A stretch of 52,500 bases of DNA, taken from Glandiceps talaboti (lineage: Eukaryota; Hemichordata; Enteropneusta; Spengelidae). Below, piece after piece: positions 1-39,510 of this stretch. A program made the translations under genes and the position numbers. The stretch covers positions 9,080,098-9,132,597 of the forward strand of contig NC_135560.1 in the NCBI RefSeq assembly GCF_964340395.1, given 5' to 3'. Each line of letters starts with the position of its first letter. Position 1 is the stretch's first letter. The notes under the pieces are model-generated. The model saw nothing but the letters and a program-made list of their open reading frames with translations. It had not been told where the DNA came from and did no database searches.

Positions 1-329
1 ATTTCGCTAGATTGAAGAAATGTAGGGGTTCAAGAAACATAAAAATAAATATGGTTGTCCTTGTCTAGATTTATTTTTATTTTTGTCTTCCAAAATGATT
101 GCTTTCAAACAAGCACCGTCGTCAGATTACTGACTTGTGATACTCCCCATGTACATCAATAAACTAGTATTTAGGATGATGTGTAATATGAAACTGCATG
201 ATGTCTGGGCAGATGTAGTTAGATACACAAGAGAATACTTCTAAGCTTAACACCTCAGGCAGCATTTTGTGTACTTTTTTGTGGAGTGTTTCATCTACAT
301 CACGTCTTTCCTTTTTTCTCTTTTTCTAG

Positions 330-3300
330 TTGAAAACAACAAATACATATACTTGGAGCAGGAGGGAAGAAACGGTTGCCGGGCAACCACTGATGGAAGT
401 TGTGGACCAGGTAGAATTTAGATAATTCAATTTTTGTTTTTGTCACCGAAGATATGTCTAAGTGTATGTATGTATGTAATTTGTTATAAATTCATGTTCT
501 TCATAAAATAAAAAGGAAATATCTCGACTCCTCATTTTACAAGAAAAGTTATAATTTGGTTATAAAGCAGAACATATCTTCAAAACTGGAATAACTATAA
601 CTTGAGTATCATTTTTTAAATATATTTAGTGAAAATTGTTCAAATGCTATTAATTAACTCTTGTGTATTAAATAAAGGTGAATTGTATCCATAAATAATA
701 CTTCCACAGGTTGAAATCATGATCACATTTTGAGACCAGATTTTTGGGTGCAGACAGAAAAATCTCAAAAATCTGTTCAGTTGGATTTATTGTACCGTGT
801 TTTAAAGCTATAGGAATACATTTAGTGTTTCCATACTGTTCAAGGTACAATATTACGATTCAGTTATTATAGCTCACAAAAGTGTTTTTTTTTAAAAACA
901 TCAACAAGAGCAGTTAAAACTAGAATTTTCTTGTTTTTGTTGGCCATTTTGTCGTTACTTCTGAGTTACATAATGAAAGATATATGCGTATCATAAATAT
1001 CATGACTATAATTTAAATAATATCAGCAGCTCTTGTGAAAATTTAAAAAAATTAACAAATTTTATATCTGTAGGTGCAAATAGTACGGTAGTATAATATA
1101 TCTGATAAAAAGTGACCAGGTAGTAAAATAAATAAAAAGTGATATGATATTAAATATTCAGCACTATAGACACAGGATCCAAACTAGGTTGCATCTTTGA
1201 TTAGTTTCACACCACAGCGGGCTTTCTTGAGAAAATTTGATTTGAATTTGACATTAAATATTCAATTCCTTGGATGGACACAAAAGGGGTGACACACTCT
1301 AGAAAAGGAGCAATTAATTATATACTAACACAGGTCTGTTTTACGATAGATAGTCTTATTGACAGACAGGGATTATGTGTTTTCAAGGAGTGGACCTATA
1401 AACTGGAAGGCATAGTATGAAATATACAACCATGTACCGCTAATCTTGTCAGGGATAAAAGTCTTAGTGAAATGTGTTTAAGCTGTTGTATTACACAGAA
1501 TGATTGATTTACATTCATTTATATCAATTTCTACATGGGAAGAGATGTTGTCAGTATCTCAGTGTTCAGCCCCAACACTTCTGCTTATCACATATTATGA
1601 CACCAGAGGACTCACTTTGTAACAGACATTTCCATGTGAAGTGAGTCTGACAGTCATTTATGTTATGCACAACTATGAACCCAATAAAACTGAGTATATT
1701 TTAACTATATTTTGCTCCATAATAATCACCAGTAACATAAAAAAAAACAAGCATCATATTGTCATGTGGTATGTGGTATGGACTAGTGACCCATAATGAC
1801 CTCAATTTACATAGAGTGTGCACCAGTTGTATTCTATTTTCCTAGGGCAATATAGTCATGTGGCATGGGAATCTGTTCAGTGATTTGTTTTGACTGTGTA
1901 TACATGCCTCGGAATATGATGTGTTATGAAATACATATTGCCTGGCTTTTACTGGGCACTAATAGACATATTACCCCTGATGCTGTTCTGTAGCAACTAT
2001 TCCTTCGGTTTTCAACTCAGGGTAATAGACGTCTACTAGTACCCTCATAGCCAGGTAATAAATGTATCATATTGTCCTGTCCAATGTTGTGTAGGGAATA
2101 AACAGACCTAAAAACTCCTGTGATGTCATTGGTGTAGTGTTAAAAGAACTACAGCTACAAAGTGGACCTGACAACTTCCGACTTTTGGTCGCTATCAGAG
2201 GTGTCAACGCTTTCTTTGGTGACGTCACACAGACAAGGAGAGAAGACAAAACATTTGTAAGTACAAACAGGTGTCATGGTAACACATGATTTGAATAATA
2301 AGTGAACAACCAATCAAATCACTGCTAGGTTGGTAGAAATGCAAATGCGTACCAGATGTACCATTTAAGGTATATTATTGAATAACCTTTGAACTGAAGA
2401 GATTTTTGTTTGGTTTTAATGTTCTTGGTACCTTATCTGTGGAACACCTTTGAACAATAATAGTGAATATCATAACAGTAAATCTCTTAACATTTTATAT
2501 GGAGAAAATGACTTATCAAATACAGTTACTATATTCAACATGCGCTATTTGTGACTTTTACATTTCTGTTTAGTAAATATATCTTGTGGCCATCTAGCCT
2601 ACGTATTAGACTATCGGGTCTACCTCTCCAAACAGAACACTTTCCAGATCAACAACCCAGTCTTTTACTTACCATCACATAACCACAGAACAGAACTATG
2701 TGAATACTTTGCCATAGAACATAACTAAATATGTTATCATATTCTGTGAACTCTGATATGAGATTTGTTATTTTTTAGTCTCAGTTTCACACCTCCAGTA
2801 ATGAAATGTACTTCGGAAATAAACTTTGGCTGTTACTTTTGTTCAAGAAAAATAAAACCTGTTCTCTGTTCAAATCAAGAAAAAATAATCAGAGGTCGCC
2901 ATACAAATTTTTGAAATAGAAGTCAAAATGTTTAAAATTTACTCATTTTAGAATCTACTATTTCTGCAAAATACTGTGTTAACTCTGTGGGGAACTAAAA
3001 GATTGGTTGATTTGCTTGGTAACAAGATGGTGGACCCTCAAATTTCTGTTATTATTTCAACAGGACCAGAAACAGACTTCCATTTGGCAAAGTTTGGAGA
3101 GATTTTAAGAACTTCAGAACTATAACTGAGTAACTTTTGCATTTATGTCCAAATTTTTAGGTTCATGTCCGTGAGATGTCATTGGTGAAACATTTTCACA
3201 AGTTGCTGAAAGCAAACTGGGTAAGTGAAAAAAGTGATATGCTGAAATAAGACTAATTTCACATTGCTCTGTCATAAAGTGTTATTTGTCTGTCTTTCTA

Positions 3301-4993
3301 AATCAATAAATGTTAAAATCATACTTTTGTAGAAAAAAAATTAAGTGATGCAAAAGAAATTCACTGAATATTAAAAGATACCATCAGTATGTGCTGTCCG
3401 TGGGATATGAATATCATCCTCACGAGTTTAACTAGATATTTTAAGACAATGGCGCCCTAAATGGCATATTTATGTACAAGGAACCTAATGTTTTCCCATT
3501 CTGGACATTAGTAGTAAAACAGTGACCATATATGGTCAATGATACTAAATCTGGGGGTTGTAACACTTAATATTCCATAAGCTACCTTGACTACATTTGT
3601 ATCTACAAAGTTTTGTTAAGAGCAGTATTAAAGTAGGTAAAATCTACCTAAGTTTCCTACTGACACGATATGGAAAATCTGTCATAGATTTTACCGGAGT
3701 TTCCTTTACCCCATATGTACCAATGTCCCCCAAATCTTTGGCAAAAACACTGATTTATTTCATGACCCATCTATTTTTTCTTTTATTCTTGCCATAGCGT
3801 TTCACAGTCAGAGATATTGTCCGAGTTCTCTGCGTTTGATGACATGTAAAAGTTGGTTTCAGATTCAGATTGGAAACAATATGAGACTAATGTCATGTTT
3901 AGTTCCCAACCTGAATCTGAATCTGAGACTAACTTTATACATGTACTTGATGACTTTCATCTTTTGTTAACATAGAACAATGGTGCAATCATAACAACAG
4001 TGGACCAGCAAGGTGCCTACAAACAACCATATGAGTCTTATCTACCCAAGTTTTTACTCAGGAAAGAGGTTTGTCATATATTAATATCAAGGACTAGTTT
4101 CTTATTAAAGGCCTGGGATTCAGTCCCAGGTATTCAGTGGAGTCAGTCAGATATGGTGTTTTATTCTGTACATTCAAGGCCATCGGCCCAAAATACTAAC
4201 GTAGTTGCTTAATTGTTGAAGACATGATATAATTACGAATAAATTAAGTAAGTGGAAATATGTTACAAATGAAATTATGATAAATTTACATAAATCTCTC
4301 TACGTAATTTCATTGCATGAAATGTAAATACAGCAAGACATTGAAGAATATCTACATTATCTGATGAAAGTAAATTGATGAATTTAGCAGTAGTTGGAGA
4401 TTCTAAGTTGGTCAATGGAGTCATAAGGCTTAGATAGGCAAACTGGCAGCAATATGATTGCTCAACTTCATTTCGCACTTCTAACCAAATTTCGAAAACT
4501 TTCACACCTTCAATGATAACAGGTTCTTTATTTACTTCAGAGATGTTGAACTTTTGAACATTCATTTAGGGGGAGGGGAGGGGTTTTGTCCTAAAGAAAC
4601 GAAGTTCGTTTATTGAGCCTGTGTGACATTGTGTGATCGTCCCTAAAAAACTAAGTTGGGTTTAATAAGGAAATATTACATTTTCAATATAATAATAGTT
4701 CTATTGTTATGATTATGGTACTTGTATCTTTACTAATTTATGACTCTATTTTTCTTGTCTCTCTGTGTGTAAGGGTTTTGAGATGATGGACCCCTTTATT
4801 CCTATACATGTTGACAAGTATGACGACAAAGAAATGGAAAGTTGTTTAGAATACTACATAGAAAGACGTTGGCTGCAACATCCACAAGGTAGGACCCTGG
4901 AATCAATGTTATGTGTGACCAAACATGTTCATCAACTTGGTACTTGATCAGTTAGTTCAAACACACAAACAGATCAGCATGACACTTGGTACG

Positions 4994-5079
<86 letters not shown>

Positions 5080-5867
5080 CCTGTATGCTACAGAGGATAA
5101 AAAAATTCTGTGTATACAAAATCATATAAGCGTACAGTCATACATTTTTTTTTTTTTTTTTTACAAAATTCACTAAATGTACATAATACAATAACAGTAT
5201 GGTATGACATGTGAGTGCCAGAGGGAATACTCAGGGGATGTTTGCATTAATTCTTGCTATGTTTTCTGGTTCTTGCTTCACTCATTCAAATACGGTAGCA
5301 GAGAACTCTGTTAAAGCCCTAGTGTAGAGATACCCCAAATATTTCACACTGCCACTTACAGATTTCAAGATGGGTTGTAGCGCTGAAGACTCAATATGGA
5401 GAGCGCCCTCTATTGTCCATTATATTTTTGCAATTAGTTGTATGCCAATTGAGAGAAAGTAGTTTTCAAGTACAATTTGCTGTGTGCTACCCAAACAAAG
5501 TGAAAGATTATGGGGACAGTTTTTTGAAAATCGATAAAAGTTTCCAAATACAAAATGTAAAATTTCCATTCATGAAAAAAGTTGCATTTTTGTAATAAGC
5601 CCAATAACAAATATTATTAAATACAAAAAAAAATAAAAAAATAAAATCTTTTATCTGTCTCTACATATTTCATTCACAATTTTCAAATATTTTTTGTGAT
5701 GGAAAGCTAATTTTAACATACACAAATTAATCATTTTTTGCTATTAATTTTTTCAACTTCATTCATGTTATATATTTTCAGCTTTCACAAATGAAGGAAG
5801 GAAAGAGTTGAAGTTTCTAAGTAACCATAATCCGGCAGAATTGGACAAAATCTGTGGTGGTCTCTAG
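330..5867 (+). CDS. DAP3: DAP3 / mitochondrial small-subunit ribosomal protein mS29, 3' part (6 exons)
   Basis: Coding exons are 330-410, 2095-2256, 3161-3220, 3976-4068, 4774-4888 and 5782-5867. Every intron is GT-AG. Phases are 0,0,0,0,1 and the stop is TAG at 5865-5867. The joined exons encode 198 residues, the C-terminal half of a protein of about 400. Recognition rests on colinear resemblance to animal DAP3: a TYTWSRRE segment, then MEVVDQGINR, VLKELQLQSG, LLVAIRGVNAFFG, a DPFIPI motif, a YYIERRWLQH segment, and a tail reading FLSNHNP before the stop. DAP3 is a P-loop GTP-binding protein of the mitochondrial 28S subunit, also linked to apoptosis. The P-loop itself would be encoded upstream of the window. 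At 2197-2199 an Arg codon sits where vertebrate DAP3 has the Walker B-like Asp. The fourth donor (GTTTGT) is weak. An ATTAAA at 5999-6004 could be the polyadenylation signal. Confidence 0.93.
411..2094 (+). other. DAP3 intron (first in window)
   Basis: AT-rich intron between the exons ending at 410 and starting at 2095. I see no second gene, no convincing transposon and no RNA gene in it. The short open frames here are random. Confidence 0.6.
2257..3160 (+). other. DAP3 intron (second in window)
   Basis: Intron with a strong GTAAGT donor at 2257 and a TTTTTAG acceptor ending at 3160. It holds nothing recognisable. Confidence 0.6.
3836..3954. repeat. Foldback (MITE-like) element flanked by an 8-bp direct repeat
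   Basis: Inside a DAP3 intron, the left arm (about 3842-3876, containing CAGATTCAGATT) is the imperfect reverse complement of the right arm (about 3907-3946, containing AATCTGAATCTG). The pair is bounded by the direct repeat TTGATGAC at 3836-3843 and 3947-3954, which looks like an 8-bp target-site duplication. Eight bases is the hAT superfamily size, but the ends do not show a clear hAT terminus, so the class is left open. Confidence 0.55.
4069..4773 (+). other. DAP3 intron (fourth in window)
   Basis: Intron between the exons ending at 4068 and starting at 4774. A 96-codon minus-strand open frame lies at 4275-4565, but it has no recognised family and no splice partner. I see no other structure. 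Confidence 0.5.
4997..5077. repeat. (AC)n microsatellite
   Basis: About 40 uninterrupted AC dinucleotides, preceded by a short ACGC run, in the last DAP3 intron. A poly-T run follows at 5145-5162. Confidence 0.97.
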
Positions 5868-6043
5868 GAAGTCAGCTGTTACATCAATTTAGACAGATTT
5901 ATTTAAGAAAAATATTACTTTTGACATCGTAGTGAGTGTCTGACATTTATTCATTGATTTGTATTAGTACAGGTTTTGTTTTAAGGTCAAAGTGAAACAT
6001 TAAATATGCAAATAGATTCAATTTGGTGTTTTTATTGTGTGAG

Positions 6044-6187
6044 GATGTATGTATGTATGTATGTATGTATGTATGTATGTATGTATGTATGTATGTATGT
6101 ATGTATGTATGTATGTATGTATGTATGTATGTATGTATGTATGTATGTATGTACGTACGTACGTACGTACGTACGTACGTACGTACG
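6044..6187. repeat. (ATGT)n to (ACGT)n compound microsatellite
   Basis: Just downstream of DAP3, an uninterrupted ATGT tetranucleotide tract (6044-6151) changes cleanly to ACGT (6152-6187). The ACGT part is fully self-complementary and CpG-dense. Degenerate GT/ATGT sequence continues to about 6294. Long open frames here on both strands are artefacts of the repeat. Confidence 0.97.
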
Positions 6188-6434
6188 GTATGTTTGTATT
6201 ATATGTGTGTGTGTGTATGTATGTGTGCGTGTGTCTATGCATGTATGTACGTATGTATGTATTTAAGTGTATGTATGGATGTGTGTGTGTGTGTCATTTG
6301 TTGTCTTGAAACAATGTTCATTTTAATATTCCATCTTGCATGTTAGGTCTGAGAAATCAATATCATGCATAACCTTTAGTATTTCTTGTCCAATTACTTG
6401 AGATGGCATGGGGAGGGTGCTATTTTTACACTTG

Positions 6435-6640
6435 TTAAAATAATAGCTCGCGCAGCGGCAGCAAAGCTGCCGCGTAGCGGCTCAATGACTAGTATGCATG
6501 CGCGTCGTATATACTATGTGAAAAAAATTGGTGGTTCTCCCAGGGATGCATTGCGGCGCGCAGTGACTACGCATGCGCCTTCCATATACTACGTGCATTC
6601 TCCACGCGCGCGCTACCGTATCATCGTATAGCATAGACAA
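6435..6640. other. GC-rich, CpG-dense intergenic patch with a hairpin
   Basis: A local GC-rich block in AT-rich intergenic DNA. It has an inverted repeat near 6447-6472 (GCGGCAGC against GCTGCCGC) and two similar segments of the form ATGCGC followed by TATATACTA-G-TG. The GCATGCGC strings resemble NRF-1 sites. This could be a mobile-element remnant or an unassigned promoter; no gene follows it convincingly. Confidence 0.4.
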
Positions 6641-7263
6641 CATAACATCACCATGCATTGCAATATTGTAACAGTAGGCCTGTTGGCACGATTATCGTAA
6701 TTATAACGAGTATCAAGGCATCACTGTACCTCAAGGAGAAATTGTTACACTATTTGGAAGTTTGATGCCCGGCGGTACGCGATACGGAACACTGATGACA
6801 TTTAATTTCCGGGTTGTGGAAGTGTTGTTTTGACATTTATATTGTCGATAATTGATTTTTTTACATGTTCTTAAAAGAATAACTACTTTCTTATGTTTGT
6901 TGGTACAGTAACTTTCCTAAATCATTGAGTTGAATTGAGAAATCGTGATGTTCGGCAACACGTCAACAAACATTTTTCCAACGTACGTTGGTGGAGGGTC
7001 TATGATAAGTTGGCTGATTGAAAATGAACAATATTAATCTAATGGCTATGATGGTTTTCGAAACCAACAACTGCATAGAGTGTTGACTTTCTTTACTTCT
7101 CGTCCATGTCAGAGAATTAGATGTCATTCAATAAAATTTTGATGGTCAATTCCCCTGAAAAATGACCCAAATCAAGTGTATCAACCCTGGCCCAGGCAGC
7201 CGGTCACAAATGAATCTACCCTGCGCGAGCTTATGGGCTTTGCCTAGTTATGATATTACACAT

Positions 7264-7294
<31 letters not shown>

Positions 7295-9465
7295 CATGTG
7301 TGCAATTCAATATGGCAACCAAGCCTGCCATCACAATATTGGCATTTTAACTTAGTATGGACAGCGCCCTCTAGCATACACAGGGGAAAAAAGACTTTTT
7401 CTTCATGCCATTCTGAGTTACCAACAGTTCCCGACAACATACAGTGAGGAGTTTGTATTATACAAAATATAACCAACATTTCCGAGTAAACATGCATGGA
7501 CCATGTCCCTCAACATCAGTTATCATATAACAACTCAAATGTATCTCTCATATACCATGGCATAGTTCTACATGTTCTAGTCACTTGTCATGGCATACTT
7601 CTAACTTCTTGTTTCATCAAGAGCTTCTCACTGAAGAAGCAGGATGCATGTACAACTAGTGTGTTTTCAGTATGTTGCCACTGAGGGCGCTCTTCATATA
7701 CCAGCAAACACTAACTGGGGCACATTTGATTTGCATTATCAATGCATGATCGTTATTAATCTGATGTCAATTCTGGAAATGAGGTTGTAAACAAAACGTT
7801 TGATCATGATCATGATTACTTAATGTAAACATTTCAAAAAGTTCCACACATTTCTTATAAATTAAATGATTTTACATCGTCAAAATGATTACAATGATAA
7901 TAAATTCACAGTTTATTTACATCATGTTTGCCGTCATTTCTAGCTTGCTATCAGCCATGCGCACAACCCCGTCAATGATATTATGTTGTCTGCCATCTTG
8001 TAATCATGTCAATCCCGGTTCAAGGCATGATTACTGTGGTTGGTACTTTTATATCAAACGCGAAATCATAATTCTGATCGATAAATCATGATTACGATTG
8101 ACTGTGGAAATCCAACATCCCCCTGCTCTGGATTGTCCAAACAATTTTAAAATAAATTTTAGCTTTCAACTCTCTTTAATCCACATTTTGTTTTTTCAAA
8201 ACAAAAACAAAAATTATATTTTTGTTGTTAATGATTGAATGGCTTTGGTCAGAATTATATCACAGAAAAGCATGAAACTCCAATCTCCCCGTGGAGTCGC
8301 CATTCCTACAGACCCTGCAAACTTTATATGTTGGGGGCTAAAAAGTCACTCGCGTCATCTATCAGTTATCACACAACATTCTCACTAAGAGTGGTGGTGG
8401 TCATTGCATGCTGTGATTAATAATAAAAGCTTTATTCTCTAACATCTGACCTCTGACCTTGCAGGTCAAGAGCAATATGAAAAGTCTGAACACAAAATGG
8501 TGGTTGTAGACACTTGATTCGAGTCTCAATGTACTGGTATTATAGTTCTCAAGACATTGCACGTAATGTGGATTTAAAATAATGGCTACCATTTGGTCAA
8601 AGCTTGACAAGTCACAGCACAAACTGCAACATGTAACCTTTCCCATTAACTTTGAATGAAAGTGGCAATACTTCTGTGTGTGCGACGAATTGTCTGCTTT
8701 GATATTGACATTAACATATTGGCAGCCATTTTCCAATGTGATCATGTTACAGCAAGTACCATGCATGTGCCCTCCTTTGGTACATGACCCTTGTGCAAGG
8801 TTTGAACGAATTTGCATACACATGCCTGGCTGAGAAATGACTGGTAATAAGTGGAAACCACTTCCAATAGCCCCTACACAGCCCTTTAGGGCAAAAAGTC
8901 TTTCCTATAAGCTGTCAAACATGAAAAGAAGATGTCACTTGAGATCTCTCGATTTGTCTCAACACTGTTAGATTATAACTGTTGCTACAGTGGTCTGGGC
9001 GGCAAATAGACATCATGCTCTATATGAATAGATAACCAATATAAAACCATTTGTAATCAAAGCAATACTTTCAGTAACATATAAACAACAAATTACACAA
9101 ACGGTTATTTACTGATGTAGGTAATCAGCTTATTTGTCAACACTGACATGAAAAAAAATCATGTGTTGATGAAGTCCTCTGAATAGAGAAAAAAATCTGG
9201 CAATGTTGATAGGATATTGTCTTCTGCACAAATATCTTCAATATCTCAGAAGTTAGTTTAATTCTTCAGATCTATGCACAAAAATGTATTTATTACACAG
9301 AAAGTAGTACTTGCAAAATGTATTATCAAACAAACTGCGTACAAAAGAAGTCATAGATGTATTCAATATTAACAATTTTTCATCAATAGTTTTGTTCATA
9401 GATTTGCACGTGTCCAATTCACACACTGTCTGGGTGTAAGGTTCCAACTTTGACATGTTTTTCTC
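6641..9465. other. Intergenic region and probable 3' UTR of the ZSWIM gene
   Basis: No coding exon recognised. It holds a short (CA)n at about 7260-7283 and AT-rich sequence. The minus-strand ZSWIM stop is at 9466-9468, so the right part is likely its 3' UTR. Candidate AATAAA signals on the minus strand correspond to TTTATT at about 9286 and 8430. Extent of the UTR is inferred. Confidence 0.4.
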
Positions 9466-37630
<28,165 letters not shown>

Positions 37631-37660
37631 CTTGGGAAATAATTACGTCACAGAATGTTT

Positions 37661-39238
37661 TGCTTTGAATTTACCGCCCTCGCTGCAAGCGCCCCCGTTT
37701 TTTTCCCACGAATCATGCAAATCGCAAGAAAGGAATGTTATGTGGGAAAAAAATGTATATTATATATTGACTTGTCGTGCGCTATATCCCAAAGGGAAGA
37801 TCCTTAAAATATCAAACCGAATTAAAAAGATATTAAATGAAAATATGAATTTGTTTAAATATGTAAAAAAAAAAAAAAATTATGCCTGTGCCAGTCTTAT
37901 TTTATGTTGCTTTGTTTTTTGGGTTTTTTTGTTATTTATTTTAATGAAAACATTACAGTCTAATTCATTACGTATCACACGTCTTGTCTTCTGGCAGTTA
38001 TTTCTTAAAGCTGATCTAGACCTGGAGAATATATTGTCCATGGCTCCAAGAATCAATAGAACACTACAATATAGTTACTTTGGAACAATAAATTGGACAT
38101 GAATGCGACGTTTCGATCCGTCTACTACGGTCCTTGATTTTGCAATGATTTAATTATTCAGCGTTAATGTTTCTCTCTGAACTCATGGAATAATATGTCC
38201 GTAAATTTATTGTAGTTGGTATCTTTGGTCTCACACAAACTGACAAGTGAATCCAGTTAATTAACACAAACACATCAAATAAGATGGCATTTCTAACATT
38301 AATCAATAAATAAATAAATAAAATACCAAAATTATAATGGTTTAAAATTCTTAAAGACAAAATCATATGACTTGCATTATATATTTCAAAATTTCAAGAT
38401 GGCCGCTATATTTAAGATTATAAAAAGCTTGGCTGTATGCAGTTGCAAAATTCCAGCCTCCGAGTGCTAGTTAAAAAAATATCCCATGCAAAAAATGACA
38501 CAGAAAGTATGTTCCAGGCATGGAAATAAACAATATTTCTCACTGAAAATATGTTTGCTGATGGCAAAATACAGAAAGCTTATACATTGTGAATTTCACA
38601 TTCTTGGATTGGTTATTATGTATGATAGGCCTTATTATTCTTTTCCTGGCTGTAGTGTTTTTATATTTTGGTGTTACAGACTATTTTTTGAGACATTCAT
38701 TTGTAGTTTTTCGAAGGAATCTAAACTTATATTTCATGTCAACATTATTTAATTCTATCAAGTTTTTACTTTTGGTGAGATTATTGTTGATTTACATAAT
38801 TTTCAAATTGCCAAAAAAATTCTTTTAAATTCTGTTTTTTACATTCTTTTTTTAATTTTTTTTTTACATAAATCTGTTTTGTTAGTTTCTTCGGCCCACT
38901 CGATTTGTGGTCGATTTCCATAAAAACAGGGGTGTTCGGGTGTTCATAGATACGGCGACATAGTCATTACCTATCTACTGAAGCCGAAGTATATGTAGCG
39001 CCCTCATTTTGTTTTTATTTCATACCTTTGTTTTTACTTTTTAGTTCCGTGTTCATCTGGTGTTCATTTCTTTTGACTGGTGCATGGTACTAGTATCTAC
39101 CTATATTTTGCTGCCACCCGTTTGATACGTTCGTCGTATTATGAATACCTAGTTCTACACCACAACTGTCTTCGGAGCAGTCCACAAGTGTTTTTGTTGC
39201 AGTCTAACTACACACACACACGCACACACGCACGCACG

Positions 39239-39299
<61 letters not shown>

Positions 39300-39478
39300 G
39301 CATGACTGTATATGAAAACAACACACTGGTCCTTTATATAGCATGTGCTGTATGGGGATTGACGGTACTATGGCAGCTAAATTGATATCACGTATATCAA
39401 ATTACAGCTAAAAAGGCTGATAGCCTATTGCTTGGAGTAATCGACTGTCTTGTATACAGCTGACCGACTTTAAAATTC

Positions 39479-39510
<32 letters not shown>

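Noticed and set aside
1-22. Possible end of the preceding DAP3 exon (donor-like GTAGGG at 22)
   Set aside because: The only stop-free frame that resembles protein ends in phase 1, while the next exon at 330 needs phase 0.
4275-4565. 96-codon minus-strand frame within a DAP3 intron
   Set aside because: Protein-like composition but no recognised domain, no splice partner and no promoter. Left unassigned.
6006-6346. Several overlapping open frames on both strands
   Set aside because: They are read-through of the ATGT/ACGT microsatellite, with Met-Tyr-Val-Cys or Thr-Tyr-Ile-His repeats and no splice or family support.
8401-8823. 140-codon minus-strand frame downstream of the ZSWIM stop
   Set aside because: Rich in Cys and His without any zinc-finger spacing, and positioned in the likely 3' UTR or intergenic DNA.
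38399-38470. AAGATGGCCGCT on the plus strand as a start of a divergent gene
   Set aside because: The frame is 23 codons and stops, with no convincing donor. Probably a lone YY1-like string.
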